64,000 nucleotides of DNA. Source: Rubrivivax sp. Its GTDB lineage: Bacteria > Pseudomonadota > Gammaproteobacteria > Burkholderiales > Burkholderiaceae_C. Location: positions 2,281 through 66,280 of the forward strand of contig JADMJD010000168.1 in assembly GCA_018780805.1 (NCBI GenBank), in the 5' to 3' direction. The position numbers and the translations under genes are program-made. Of the stretch, positions 17,327 to 26,316 are shown piece by piece (within the stretch, counting starts at the first letter, position 1; the number at the start of each line of letters is the position of its first letter). The notes below the pieces were generated by a model. The model made no database searches and had not been told where the DNA came from. It worked only from the letters and a program-made list of their open reading frames with translations.

Positions 17327-18241
17327 ATGGCTGGCGCTGATATCCGCGGCCTGGACATCGGCATGCTGCGCGCCTTCGACGCGCTGATGCGCGAGCGCAG
17401 CGTGTCGCGCGCGGCGGCGCAGCTGTTCCTCAGCCAGCCGGCGGTGAGCGCCTCGCTGAACCGGCTGCGCAAGGTCTTCAACGACCCGCTGTTCACGCGC
17501 ACGGCCCATGGTGTGAGCCCGACGGCGCGGGCCGAGGCCTTGGCGCCGCAAGTGGCGCAGCTGCTGGCCGGGCTGACAGCGCTGCTGCAGGACAACACGC
17601 CGTTCGACCCCGCGGCCTCGGACCGCATCTTCCGCATCGCCGGCTCGGACTTCGCCAGCCACTGTGTGCTGCCGGCGCTGACCCGGCAGCTGCACGCCGC
17701 CGGCTCGGACATCCGCATCCTGTGGGAGCCGCCCGCGCCGGTGTCGGTGCCCGAACGCCTGGCCCGCGGCGACCTGGACCTGGCCGTGGTGGCCCGGCTG
17801 CGCCCACCCCGCGACATGCTCACGCACACGCTGTACGAGGACCACTACGTCTACGCACTGCGCCGCGGCCACCCGCGGGCGCAGGAGCCGATGACGCTGG
17901 ACCTGTTCTGCGAGATCCCGCAGACCTTCCTGGGTTATGGCTCCTCGGTGCTGGACGACCGCATCGACGACACGCTCGCGCGTGCCGGCCGGCGGCGCCG
18001 TGCGCAGGTGGCAGTCAACAGCTTCGGGCAGATCCTGCACCAGATGGAACATGCCGACCACGCGGCCGTGCTGGGCACACGCGTGGCGGCGGCCTTTGGC
18101 GACCGCGTGCAGCTGCAGCCCATGCCCTTCGAGGTGCCGACCTACCAGAGCCTGCTGTGCTGGGACACGCGCAGCGAAGGTGATGCCGGGCTGCAGTGGC
18201 TGCGGGCGCAGATCCTGCAGATCTACGGCTGCAAAGCCTAA
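17327..18241 (+). CDS. LysR family transcriptional regulator
   Basis: Regulator of 304 residues from ATG 17327; TTG 17291 would add 12 unlikely residues. Helix-turn-helix: FDALMRERSVSRAAAQLFLS then QPAVSASLNRLRKVF. The effector domain follows and resembles the NodD/NahR/LinR subgroup (RIAGSDFASHCVLPAL; DHYVYALRRGHP). It is divergent from the Bug-Rieske-reductase operon across 81 bp and is the obvious candidate controller. Its end overlaps convergent bciA by 4 bp. Confidence 0.92.
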   Translation: MAGADIRGLDIGMLRAFDALMRERSVSRAAAQLFLSQPAVSASLNRLRKVFNDPLFTRTAHGVSPTARAEALAPQVAQLLAGLTALLQDNTPFDPAASDRIFRIAGSDFASHCVLPALTRQLHAAGSDIRILWEPPAPVSVPERLARGDLDLAVVARLRPPRDMLTHTLYEDHYVYALRRGHPRAQEPMTLDLFCEIPQTFLGYGSSVLDDRIDDTLARAGRRRRAQVAVNSFGQILHQMEHADHAAVLGTRVAAAFGDRVQLQPMPFEVPTYQSLLCWDTRSEGDAGLQWLRAQILQIYGCKA

Positions 18242-19236
18242 AACACCGCGTGTTCGCCGCGCTCCAGCGTGGCCTCGCCGCGCAGCAGCCGGGCCTGGTA
18301 ATCCAGCAGCGTGTCGCTGCCGAAGGACGGTGTGGCCTCGGCGCTGTAGCGGCCGGTGGCCGGGTCCAGCACCAGCATCGATTCGGTGGCGTAGTAGCGG
18401 CCGATGCGCGCCAGTTCGGCCTTGGCGCGCAGCGGCGGCACCAGCCGGCCCGCAACACCCAGCACGCCGATGATGGTGTCGAGCAAGCCCACCGGCACCT
18501 GCTTGAAACGGGGCGGCTGGCCGAGCAACGCAAACAGCTGCTCGCCCTGCTCGCGCGGCGTGAGCGCCGGGCCCGGGCCGCCGATGGGCAACACCCGGTT
18601 CCAGCGCGCCGGCTCGTCCAGGCAGCCGGCGAGGTAGTCGGCCAGGTCGGCATCGCTGATCGGTTTGCAGGCCGTCAGGCGGCCGTCGCCGAAGACCAGG
18701 TAGGGCCGGCCCTGCTGCACCCGCGCCACCTGGCCCGAAAGTGACTTGAAGAAGGCCGTCGGCCGCACGATGCTGTGCCGCAGGCCCGAGCCCACCAGCG
18801 CCTGCTCGAAGGCCAGCTTGGCGTGCTGGAAGGCCAGCAGCGGCTTTTGCACGCAGAGGGCCGACAGCTGCACCCAGTGTTGCACCCCGGCTTGCTGCGC
18901 CGCGGCCAGCGCGTGCACATGGGCCTGGTGGTCGATGGCCCAGGCGTCGGCCGGCGCGCCGGTGCGCGAGGCCAGGCATGAGACGACGGCGTCAAAACGT
19001 TCCGCGGCGAACACGTCCTGCGCCAGCGACGCCGGGTCGCACACATCGGCCAGGCGCAGCGTGGTGCCGGGCAAGAGCGCCGCCAAAGTGTCCAGCCCGG
19101 CCCGCGCCCGCACGGCACACACCACGTCATGGCCATGGCGCACCAGCGCCACCGCCGTGGCGCGGCCGATGGTGCCGGTGGCGCCGAGCAGCAGCACCCG
19201 GCGCGGGCCCGCAGGCCCGGTGGCGTCCGGACTCAA
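18238..19236 (-). CDS. bciA: Divinyl (proto)chlorophyllide a 8-vinyl reductase, BciA type
   Basis: NADPH-dependent enzyme of 332 residues that reduces the 8-vinyl group of chlorophyll precursors. It has an N-terminal Rossmann fingerprint (LLLGATGTIGRATA) and segments characteristic of BciA/DVR: SALCVQKPLLAFQHAKLAFE, IVRPTAFFKSLSGQVARV, LVFGDGRLTACKPISD and YYATESMLVLDP. No other bacteriochlorophyll or reaction-centre gene is present in the window. Its start overlaps the stop of the upstream small gene in an ATGA junction. A generic NmrA/SDR-like dehydrogenase is the alternative, but the diagnostic segments favour BciA. Confidence 0.85.
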   Translation of the reverse strand: MSPDATGPAGPRRVLLLGATGTIGRATAVALVRHGHDVVCAVRARAGLDTLAALLPGTTLRLADVCDPASLAQDVFAAERFDAVVSCLASRTGAPADAWAIDHQAHVHALAAAQQAGVQHWVQLSALCVQKPLLAFQHAKLAFEQALVGSGLRHSIVRPTAFFKSLSGQVARVQQGRPYLVFGDGRLTACKPISDADLADYLAGCLDEPARWNRVLPIGGPGPALTPREQGEQLFALLGQPPRFKQVPVGLLDTIIGVLGVAGRLVPPLRAKAELARIGRYYATESMLVLDPATGRYSAEATPSFGSDTLLDYQARLLRGEATLERGEHAVF

Positions 19237-19496
19237 GGCCGCGCTGGCGCCGCAAGCCCGATGAAGCTGCCCATGCGCGCCACGTCACGCTCGAAGGCCG
19301 CGACGGTGAAATCGGACACCGGGGCATTGAGCAGCACGGTGCGCGCGACCTCGGTGCTGAGCGCAAAGGAGCGCGCCAGCTCGGCGCGTGCCTCGGCCGG
19401 CATCTGCCGCAGCAGCGCCGTCATCAGCGCATCCAGCGCGACCAGGTTGCCTTTCAGCTCACAGATTTTCTCGGTGGCGTCCTGCAGGTTTTTCAT
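19233..19496 (-). CDS. Small hypothetical helical protein coupled to bciA
   Basis: Protein of 87 residues from ATG 19496 (MKNLQDATEKI); the open frame extends to 19622, but the upstream part is Cys/His/Pro-rich and unlike a protein start. It is predicted mostly helical (MTALLRQMPAEARAELARSF and similar) with no known motif. The stop overlaps the bciA start (ATGA), so both are probably cotranscribed and translationally coupled. Function unknown. Confidence 0.6.
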   Translation of the reverse strand: MKNLQDATEKICELKGNLVALDALMTALLRQMPAEARAELARSFALSTEVARTVLLNAPVSDFTVAAFERDVARMGSFIGLAAPARP

Positions 19497-19620
19497 GGCG
19501 GGCTCGTGGCGGCGGTGGCACAGCATGCCACTGCTGGGCATGGCGGTGGCCGCCGGGGTCTCGTTACAGTGACGGTTGCCGCACCCCTGGTCTGCCAACA
19601 CCTTGGCCGACACCCCCGCC

Positions 19621-20298
19621 ATGAACCGACTGCCCGACGAACTTCAGCGCCTGTACCCCCGCAGCGACCCGTCAGCCGAGCCCTCGGCCCTGGTGCTCGG
19701 CGTGTCCGGCCCATCGGCCTGGCAGTCGCTGGTCGCGGTCTGGAAAGGTGTGCAGAGCGACCTCGGCCTGCCCGCGCCCGCCATCACCGTCAACGGCCGT
19801 AACGGCCTGCAGCTGTGGTTCTCGCTGCAGCAGCCCGTGGGCAGCGGGCCCGGCCAGGCCTTTCTGGACGGCCTGTGCCGGCGTTACCTGGCGGATCTGC
19901 CCGCGTCGCGCATCAGCACCGTGGCGGCACCCGTGCCGGCGCTGCAGCCGGACACCGGCGTCTGGTCGGCCTTCATCGCGCCGGACCTGGCGCCGGTGTT
20001 CGAGGACACACCCTGGCTCGACTCCCAGCCCGGCGACGACGGCCAGGCCGGGCTGTTGGCGCGGCTGCAGCGCATGCCACTGGCGGCGTTCGAGGCCGCG
20101 CTGGCTGCGCTGGTGGGAGCGTCTGCGGCGCCTGGCCCGGTGGCGTCTGAGGCCGCACCCGCACGCCCCAAAGGGGACCCGCCTGCCGACGCCGCGCGGC
20201 AGTTCCTGCTGGGCGTGATGAACGACGGCAACGCCCCGCTCGCCCTGCGCATCGAAGCGGCCAAGGCCTTGTTGTTGCCACAGCAGCCCGCAGGGTGA
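19621..20298 (+). CDS. Hypothetical protein
   Basis: Protein of 225 residues from ATG 19621 (MNRLPDELQRLYP); ATG 19576 is an alternative. No signal peptide or membrane segment. The N-terminal 130 residues look globular (VSGPSAWQSLVAVWKGVQSD, VNGRNGLQLWFSLQQPV, SAFIAPDLAPVFEDTPWLDS), followed by an Ala/Pro linker and a helical C-terminus (FLLGVMNDGNAPLALRIEAA). I recognise no family. It is 40 bp upstream of the dienelactone hydrolase-like gene in the same direction. Confidence 0.65.
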   Translation: MNRLPDELQRLYPRSDPSAEPSALVLGVSGPSAWQSLVAVWKGVQSDLGLPAPAITVNGRNGLQLWFSLQQPVGSGPGQAFLDGLCRRYLADLPASRISTVAAPVPALQPDTGVWSAFIAPDLAPVFEDTPWLDSQPGDDGQAGLLARLQRMPLAAFEAALAALVGASAAPGPVASEAAPARPKGDPPADAARQFLLGVMNDGNAPLALRIEAAKALLLPQQPAG

Positions 20299-20338
20299 TG
20301 CCGGCTCGCCGACACTGGCAGCCCACGAGGAGACCACC

Positions 20339-21232
20339 ATGCCCCCACGCCTGACCGCCGCGGACTTCGACGCCGAGCTGCTGATCCTGTTCGACGCCTA
20401 CGTGCACGGCGCGGTGGACCGGCGCGGCTTCCTCGACAAGGCCCAGCGCTTCGCCAAGGGCGGCGCCACGGCGGTGGGCCTGCTGGCGGCGCTGAGTCCC
20501 AACTTCGCGCTCGGCCAGCAGGTGCGGCCCGACGATGCGCGGCTGAAGACCGAGTGGATCACCGTGCCCTCACCCACCGGCTCGGGCAGCATCCGCAACT
20601 ACCTGGCGCGGCCGGCGTCGGCCGGGTCGGCCAAGTTGCCCACGGTGCTGGTGATCCACGAAAACCGCGGCCTGAACCCGCACATCGAGGACATCACACG
20701 CCGCCTGGCGCTGGATGGTTTCATGGCCCTGGCACCCGACGCGCTGACCCCGCTGGGGGGTTACCCCGGCGACGAGGACAAGGCCCGCGCCGCCTTTGCC
20801 ACGCTGGACCAGGCCAAGACGCGCCAGGACTTCCTGGCCGCCATCGGCTGGCTGCGCGCGCGGCCCGACGGCAACGGCAAACTCGGCGCGGTGGGCTTTT
20901 GCTACGGCGGCGGCATCGTGCACTGGCTGGCCACCCAGCTGCCCGACCTCGCCGCCGGTGTGCCTTTCTACGGCAACAGTCCGGCACCCGACCAGGCGGC
21001 CTTGGTGAAAGCGCCGCTGCTGGTGCAGCTGGCGGCGGTGGACGAACGCATCAACGCGGCCTGGCCGGCCTACGAGGCTGCGTTGAAGGCGGCAGGCGCG
21101 CGGGTTCAGATGCACCAGTACCCGGGCACACAACACGGCTTCAACAACGACACCACGCCGCGTTACGACGCTGCCGCGGCAGCGCTGGCCTGGGGCCGCA
21201 CGGTGGACTTCTTCCGCCAGCACCTGGCGTGA
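20339..21232 (+). CDS. Dienelactone hydrolase family protein (YghX-like)
   Basis: Alpha/beta hydrolase of 297 residues with a Cys nucleophile in VGFCYGGGIVHW, Glu in IHENRGLNPHIED and catalytic His in TQHGFNND: the dienelactone hydrolase triad. About 60 N-terminal residues precede the hydrolase domain and include a hydrophobic stretch (ATAVGLLAALSPNFALG), like YghX-type proteins, which may anchor or export it. A clear ribosome site (GAGGAGA) precedes ATG 20339. True dienelactone activity is unproven; many relatives have unknown substrates. Confidence 0.85.
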   Translation: MPPRLTAADFDAELLILFDAYVHGAVDRRGFLDKAQRFAKGGATAVGLLAALSPNFALGQQVRPDDARLKTEWITVPSPTGSGSIRNYLARPASAGSAKLPTVLVIHENRGLNPHIEDITRRLALDGFMALAPDALTPLGGYPGDEDKARAAFATLDQAKTRQDFLAAIGWLRARPDGNGKLGAVGFCYGGGIVHWLATQLPDLAAGVPFYGNSPAPDQAALVKAPLLVQLAAVDERINAAWPAYEAALKAAGARVQMHQYPGTQHGFNNDTTPRYDAAAAALAWGRTVDFFRQHLA

Positions 21233-21245
21233 CAGGACGGCCCGA

Positions 21246-24047
21246 TCAGCCGGCCATCACAACACCCGCCCCGAAGCTGCCCACCACCGGCGCCACGCCC
21301 CCGGTGCGCGCGCGGATGGCGCAGTACTTCAGCTCCGGGATCTTGGCCACCGGGTCCAGCGCCGGGTTGGTGAGCCGGTTCACCGCCGCCTCGTACCAGC
21401 AGAAGGCCACGAACACCACGCCCTCGGGTGTGCCCTCGTCGGCGCGTGCGTACAGGCTCACGGCGCCACGCCGGCTTTCCAGCGTCAGCACCGCGCCCGG
21501 CACCACGCCCAGCGCCTGCAGCGTCAGCGGGTGCAGCAGCGCCACCGGGTCGGGCTCCAGCGCGTCCAGCACCGCCGAGCGGCGTGTCATGCTGCCGGTG
21601 TGCCAATGCTCCAGCTGGCGGCCGGTGATCAGCACCAGCGGGTAGTCGGCATCGGGCCGTTCGTCGGCCGGCACGATGTCGGCTGGCACAAAGCGCCCAC
21701 GCCCGCTGGCAGTCGGGAAGTGATCGGTGAACACCACCGGGTGGCCGGCGTCACCCTCGGCTTCGCAGGGGTAGGTCACGCTGTCCTCGGCCATCAGCCG
21801 GGCCCAGGTGATGCCGGCGATGCTGGGCATCAGGTGGCGCATCTCGTCGAAGACGAGACCGGCGGCATCATCACAGTCCGTCGGCGTGGCGCCGTAAGAC
21901 GACCAGTCCAGCCCCAGCTGCTGCGCCATCGCGACCAGGCACCACAGGTCCTGCCGCGCCTGACCCGGCAGGCCGATGGCGCGTCGGCCCATCTGCACCG
22001 TGCGGTCGGTGTTGGTGAAGCTGCCGGTCTTCTCGGGGAAAGCGCTCGCCGGCAGCACCACGTCGGCCAGGCAGGCGGTTTCGGTCAGGAAGATGTCCTG
22101 CACCACCAGCATCTCCAGCTGCGCAAACGCGTGGCGCGCGTGTTCGGTGTCGGGGTCGCTCATCGCCGGGTTCTCGCCCATGATGAACATGCCACGCACC
22201 TGGCCGGCGTCGATGGCGCCCAGGATCTCCACCACCGTCAGGCCGGGCTCGGCGTCCAGCGTCTCCACGGCCACGCCCCAGCCGGCGGCAAAACGCGCAC
22301 GCACCAACGGGTCGGTCACGCGCTGGTAGTCGGGGAACATCATCGGGATCAGGCCCGCGTCCGACGCGCCCTGCACGTTGTTCTGCCCGCGCAGTGGGTG
22401 CAGCCCGGTGCCGGGGCGGCCGATCTGGCCCGTCATCAACGCCAGCGCGATCAGGCAGCGCGCGTTGTCGGTGCCATGCACATGCTGGCTGACGCCCATG
22501 CCCCACAGGATCATCGCCGCGTTGCTCTGCGCGTAGGCACGCGCGACCTCGCGGATCGTCGCGGCGGCTATGCCGACCACCGGCGCCATCAGCTCGGGGC
22601 TGAAGCCACGCAGGTTCTGCACCAGGGCTGCATACCCCTCGGTGCGCGCGGCGATGAAGGCCGGCGCGGTGAGCCCTTCTTCGACGATGGTGAACATCAT
22701 CGCGTTCAGCAGCGCCACGTCGCTGTCGGGGCGGAAGGCCAGGTGGCGCCAGGCGTGGCGCGCCAGCTCGCTGCGCCGCGGGTCCAGCACCACCAGCCTG
22801 GTGCCCTGGCGCACCGCGTTCTTGATCCAGGTGGCAGCCACGGGATGGTTCACCACCGGGTTGGCACCGATCACGATCACCAGTTCGGCCTGCGCGACAT
22901 CACGCACCGGGTTGCTGACCGCGCCCGAGCCTATGCCCTCCAGCAGCGCCGCCACGCTGGACGCATGGCACAGGCGTGTGCAGTGGTCGACGTTGTTGCT
23001 GCCGAAACCCAGGCGCACCAGCTTCTGGAACAGGTAGGCCTCTTCGTTGCTGCCCTTGGCCGAGCCGAAACCGGCCAGCGCCCGCGGGCCGTGCTGGTCC
23101 CGCAGGTTCTTCAGCGTGCCGCCGGCCAGCGCCAGCGCTTCTTCCCACGTGGCTTCGCGGAACTGCGCTCGGGCGCTCTCAGGGTCGGTGGTAGCGGCCG
23201 GGTCCTTGGGTGCGTCGGCGCGGCGGATCAGCGGCACCGTCAGGCGTTGCGGGTGGCGTGCGTAGTCAAAACCGTAGCGGCCCTTCACACACAGCCGGCC
23301 CTGGTTGGCCGGGCCGTCGCGGCCTTCCACGTGCAGGATCTGGTCGTCCTTGACGTGGTAGGTGAGCTGACAGCCGACGCCGCAGTAAGGGCACACGGAA
23401 TCCACCGTCTTGTCCGGCACCACCAGCGCCGCTTCGCGCGCCGGGCTCAGCGCGCCGGTGGGGCAGGCCTGCACACATTCGCCGCAGGCCACGCAGGTGG
23501 AAGCACCCATCGCATCGCCGAGATCGAAGGTGATCTGCGCGTGGCCGCCGCGGAAAGACAGGCCGATCACGTCGTTGGCCTGCGATTCACGGCAGGCGCG
23601 CACGCAGCGGGTGCACTGGATGCAGGCGTCCAGGTGCACGGCGATGGCGGGGTGAGACAGATCGGGCGCCACCGCCTCACGCGCGCCGAAGCGGGGCTTG
23701 CCCAGGCCGAGCTGCTGCGACCAATCGTCCACCTCGTTGTGGCGCGTGAACGCAGCCTCCGGCAGATCGGCCTGCAGCAGCTCCAGCACCATCTTCTGCG
23801 CGTGGCGGGCCCGCTCGCTGGCGCTCTGCACCACCATGCCGGCCGCAGGCTGGCGGCAGCAGGAGGCAGCCAGCGTGCGTTCGCCCTTCACCTCCACCAC
23901 ACAGGCGCGGCAGTTGCCGGCCGGGGCCAGGCCGTCGCTGTAGCAGAGGTGCGGGATGGGCACACCTTCGCGGCGCGCGACATCGAGCAGGGTCTCGCCC
24001 GGCTGCGCGCTGACGGCGCGCTCGTCGAGCGTGAAGTTGATGCTCAC
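21246..24047 (-). CDS. NAD-dependent formate dehydrogenase catalytic (alpha) subunit
   Basis: Molybdenum or tungsten bis-MGD enzyme of 933 residues that oxidises formate to CO2. GTG 24047 is chosen because a strong GGAGGAG site sits at 24053-24059 and the start overlaps the beta-subunit stop (GTGA). Order: [2Fe-2S] ferredoxin domain (GNCRACVVEVKG), ferredoxin-like clusters (CIQCTRCVRAC; CVACGECVQACPTG), the catalytic-domain [4Fe-4S] site CPYCGVGCQ, and the active-site Cys-His in CTRLCHASS. The active residue is Cys, not selenocysteine. It pairs with the fused flavoprotein, as in Methylobacterium FDH1. Confidence 0.92.
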   Translation of the reverse strand: MSINFTLDERAVSAQPGETLLDVARREGVPIPHLCYSDGLAPAGNCRACVVEVKGERTLAASCCRQPAAGMVVQSASERARHAQKMVLELLQADLPEAAFTRHNEVDDWSQQLGLGKPRFGAREAVAPDLSHPAIAVHLDACIQCTRCVRACRESQANDVIGLSFRGGHAQITFDLGDAMGASTCVACGECVQACPTGALSPAREAALVVPDKTVDSVCPYCGVGCQLTYHVKDDQILHVEGRDGPANQGRLCVKGRYGFDYARHPQRLTVPLIRRADAPKDPAATTDPESARAQFREATWEEALALAGGTLKNLRDQHGPRALAGFGSAKGSNEEAYLFQKLVRLGFGSNNVDHCTRLCHASSVAALLEGIGSGAVSNPVRDVAQAELVIVIGANPVVNHPVAATWIKNAVRQGTRLVVLDPRRSELARHAWRHLAFRPDSDVALLNAMMFTIVEEGLTAPAFIAARTEGYAALVQNLRGFSPELMAPVVGIAAATIREVARAYAQSNAAMILWGMGVSQHVHGTDNARCLIALALMTGQIGRPGTGLHPLRGQNNVQGASDAGLIPMMFPDYQRVTDPLVRARFAAGWGVAVETLDAEPGLTVVEILGAIDAGQVRGMFIMGENPAMSDPDTEHARHAFAQLEMLVVQDIFLTETACLADVVLPASAFPEKTGSFTNTDRTVQMGRRAIGLPGQARQDLWCLVAMAQQLGLDWSSYGATPTDCDDAAGLVFDEMRHLMPSIAGITWARLMAEDSVTYPCEAEGDAGHPVVFTDHFPTASGRGRFVPADIVPADERPDADYPLVLITGRQLEHWHTGSMTRRSAVLDALEPDPVALLHPLTLQALGVVPGAVLTLESRRGAVSLYARADEGTPEGVVFVAFCWYEAAVNRLTNPALDPVAKIPELKYCAIRARTGGVAPVVGSFGAGVVMAG

Positions 24048-25759
24048 GACAACTCCTCCGGGAAGTAGCGCATCACGCAGTCGGGCGCGTTGGGCGCCGC
24101 CTGGCCCAGGCCGCAGATCGACGCGTCGCGCATCACCTGCGACAGGTCGGCCAGCAGCGCGCGGTCCCACACCGGCTGGTCCATCAGCGCCACGGCCTTG
24201 GCCGTGCCGGCGCGGCAGGGCGTGCACTGGCCGCAGGACTCGTGCGCCATGAAACGCATCACGTTGCGCGCTGCGTCCACCGCGCGGTCCTGCTGCGAGA
24301 GCACGATCACCGCGGCCGAGCCGATGAAACAGCCGTGCGGCTGCAGCGTGTCGAAATCCAGCGGCACATCGGCCAACGATGCCGGCAGGATGCCGCCCGA
24401 CGCGCCCCCCGGCAGGTAGGCGTAGAGCTGGTGACCGTCGGCCATGCCACCACAATGTTCGGCGATCAATTGATTCAGCGTGATGCCGGCCGATGCCAGC
24501 TTGACGCCCGGTTGTTTGACGCGCCCGCTGACGGAAAAGCGCCGCAGCCCGTGGCGGCCATTGCGGCCCTGCGCCGCAAACGCCGCACCGCCCTGCTCCA
24601 CCAGCTCACGCACCCAGTACAGCGTCTCGAAGTTGTGCTCCAACGTCGGCCGGCCGAACAGCCCGACTTCGGCCACGAAGGGCGGGCGCAGGCGCGGCAG
24701 GCCCCGTTTGCCTTCGATGGATTCGATCATCGCCGACTCTTCGCCGCAGATGTAGGCACCCGCGCCGCGGCGCAGGTCGATCTGGGGCAACGGGCCCAGG
24801 TTGGCGCCCTGCAGGCGCCCGATCTCCTGCTGCAGCATCGTGCGGCAGCCGTGGTACTCATCGCGCAGGTAGAGCCACACGCCGTCGATGCCCACGGCCC
24901 AGGCGGCGACCAACAGGCCTTCCAGGAAGCGGTGCGGGTCACGCTCCAGGCACCAGCGGTCCTTGAAGGTGCCGGGTTCACCTTCGTCGATGTTCACCGC
25001 CATCAGCCGCGGCGCCGGCATGCCCCGCACGATGCGCCATTTGCGGCCGGCCGGGAAGCCTGCGCCACCCAGGCCACGCAGGCCGGCGTGTTCCAGCTCG
25101 GCGATCACGGCCTCGGCAGCGTGACGGCCGGCGATGCAGTCCTGCCACAGCCGGTAGCCACCTTGTGCGACATAGGCATCGAAGCCGATGTGGTCCGTGA
25201 CAAGGTCTTCGCGCTGGCCTTGTTGCACGGCCTGCTGCACGGTCTCGACTGTCGCCTGTTTCACCGGGTGCTGGTGCACCACGGCGACCGGCGCGGTTTC
25301 GCAGCGGCCCACGCAGGGCGCGGGGATCACACGCACCTCGGCGCCCAGGATCTGCGGCAGCCGTGCCAGCAGGTCGGGCGCGCCGGCCATCTCGCAGGCC
25401 AGGCCGTCGCAGACCCGCACCGTCACGGCCGGCGCCACCGGCAGCTGGCCTGCGGCGTCTTCTTTGACGATCTGGAAGTGGTGATAAAAACTCGCGACCT
25501 CGAAGACCTCGGCCATCGACAGGTTGAACCATTCCGCCAGCGCCACCAGGTGCGGCGCTGGCAGCTGGCCCAGGCGGTCGTTCAACACGTGCAGGGCTTC
25601 GATCAGCCGGTCGCGCGGCCAGGCGGCGGGGCCCAGCCAAGCGGTGATGTCGGTGCGGGCAGCGGGGTCCACCGCGCGGCCCTTGGGCTGTCGGCGCTTC
25701 TTCTGGCGCGTGGCGTCGGCGCTGCTGCCCGACGCGGGCAGGATCGGGATGGTGCGCAT
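24044..25759 (-). CDS. Formate dehydrogenase beta subunit, fused NuoE-NuoF flavoprotein
   Basis: NAD-reducing subunit of 571 residues from ATG 25759. The N-terminal third is a NuoE-like thioredoxin [2Fe-2S] domain (FEVASFYHHF; Cys in CDGLAC and CVGRCETAP). The rest is NuoF-like: GLGGAGFPAGRKW, GAGAYICGEESAMIESIEGK (FMN/NADH), and a [4Fe-4S] CGQCTPCRAG plus later Cys. In Cupriavidus and Rhodobacter these are separate genes (fdsG, fdsB). The fusion and length match the beta subunit of Methylobacterium FDH1. An Arg/Lys-rich N-terminal extension (RQKKRRQPKGR) is unusual. Confidence 0.92.
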   Translation of the reverse strand: MRTIPILPASGSSADATRQKKRRQPKGRAVDPAARTDITAWLGPAAWPRDRLIEALHVLNDRLGQLPAPHLVALAEWFNLSMAEVFEVASFYHHFQIVKEDAAGQLPVAPAVTVRVCDGLACEMAGAPDLLARLPQILGAEVRVIPAPCVGRCETAPVAVVHQHPVKQATVETVQQAVQQGQREDLVTDHIGFDAYVAQGGYRLWQDCIAGRHAAEAVIAELEHAGLRGLGGAGFPAGRKWRIVRGMPAPRLMAVNIDEGEPGTFKDRWCLERDPHRFLEGLLVAAWAVGIDGVWLYLRDEYHGCRTMLQQEIGRLQGANLGPLPQIDLRRGAGAYICGEESAMIESIEGKRGLPRLRPPFVAEVGLFGRPTLEHNFETLYWVRELVEQGGAAFAAQGRNGRHGLRRFSVSGRVKQPGVKLASAGITLNQLIAEHCGGMADGHQLYAYLPGGASGGILPASLADVPLDFDTLQPHGCFIGSAAVIVLSQQDRAVDAARNVMRFMAHESCGQCTPCRAGTAKAVALMDQPVWDRALLADLSQVMRDASICGLGQAAPNAPDCVMRYFPEELS

Positions 25760-25781
25760 GTTCGTCACCTGCGGCCCTCGG

Positions 25782-26234
25782 TCAGGAACGCCGGTGCGAA
25801 CTGACGATGCGCACCGTGGTGGTGGCCAGGTGCACCTCGCGCAGAAAGTAGGCCAGCCCGGCGACCAATGCGAGCGTGGAACCCATGAACAACATGCCCA
25901 CCAGCCAGCGCAGCGGCGCGTCCAGGAACACCTCCAGGAACAGCGAAGCGATGACCATGCAGACCAGCAGCGCGGCAAAGGTGCAGGCGGTGATGGCGGC
26001 ACTGGCCAGGTAGCGGCGGCGCTCCAGCGCCTGCAGTTCTTCGGCGATGTGGTCAGGCAGCGGTGCCGAGGCGCCCTTGGCTTCGGTCAGGCCGCGACCG
26101 CGGTCGATGATGCGGGCCAGGCGCCCGGCCATCACGTTGAGGATGCCGGCGATGCCCGTCAGCAGAAACGCCGGGCCCAGCGCCAGCTGGATGGCCTGCG
26201 GCACATCGTTGATGTTGAGGATGGGACCGGCCAC
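25782..26234 (-). CDS. DUF2721 family membrane protein
   Basis: Inner-membrane protein of 150 residues starting at GTG 26234 with an AAGG site upstream. Three hydrophobic segments: IQLALGPAFLLTGIAGILNV, AAITACTFAALLVCMVIASL, and LVGMLFMGSTLALVAGLAYF. The RLARIIDRGR loop is typical of DUF2721. Function unknown. It lies 22 bp upstream of the formate dehydrogenase genes in the same direction, so it may be the first gene of that transcript, but the functional link is uncertain. Confidence 0.82.
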   Translation of the reverse strand: MAGPILNINDVPQAIQLALGPAFLLTGIAGILNVMAGRLARIIDRGRGLTEAKGASAPLPDHIAEELQALERRRYLASAAITACTFAALLVCMVIASLFLEVFLDAPLRWLVGMLFMGSTLALVAGLAYFLREVHLATTTVRIVSSHRRS

Positions 26235-26316
26235 TGCAGCTGCCTTGCATCAGAGATGCGGCCATCCTAACCGCCGCTTTGACTGCCGCTGTGACTGGCG
26301 ATCTGCAGCGACGTGT

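Noticed and set aside
22960-23000. Selenocysteine site in formate dehydrogenase
   Set aside because: The active-site codon encodes Cys (RLCHASS); no in-frame TGA is present.
21531-24068. 845-codon plus-strand frame opposite the formate dehydrogenase alpha gene
   Set aside because: Antisense shadow caused by high GC; the minus strand encodes all expected cluster-binding motifs.
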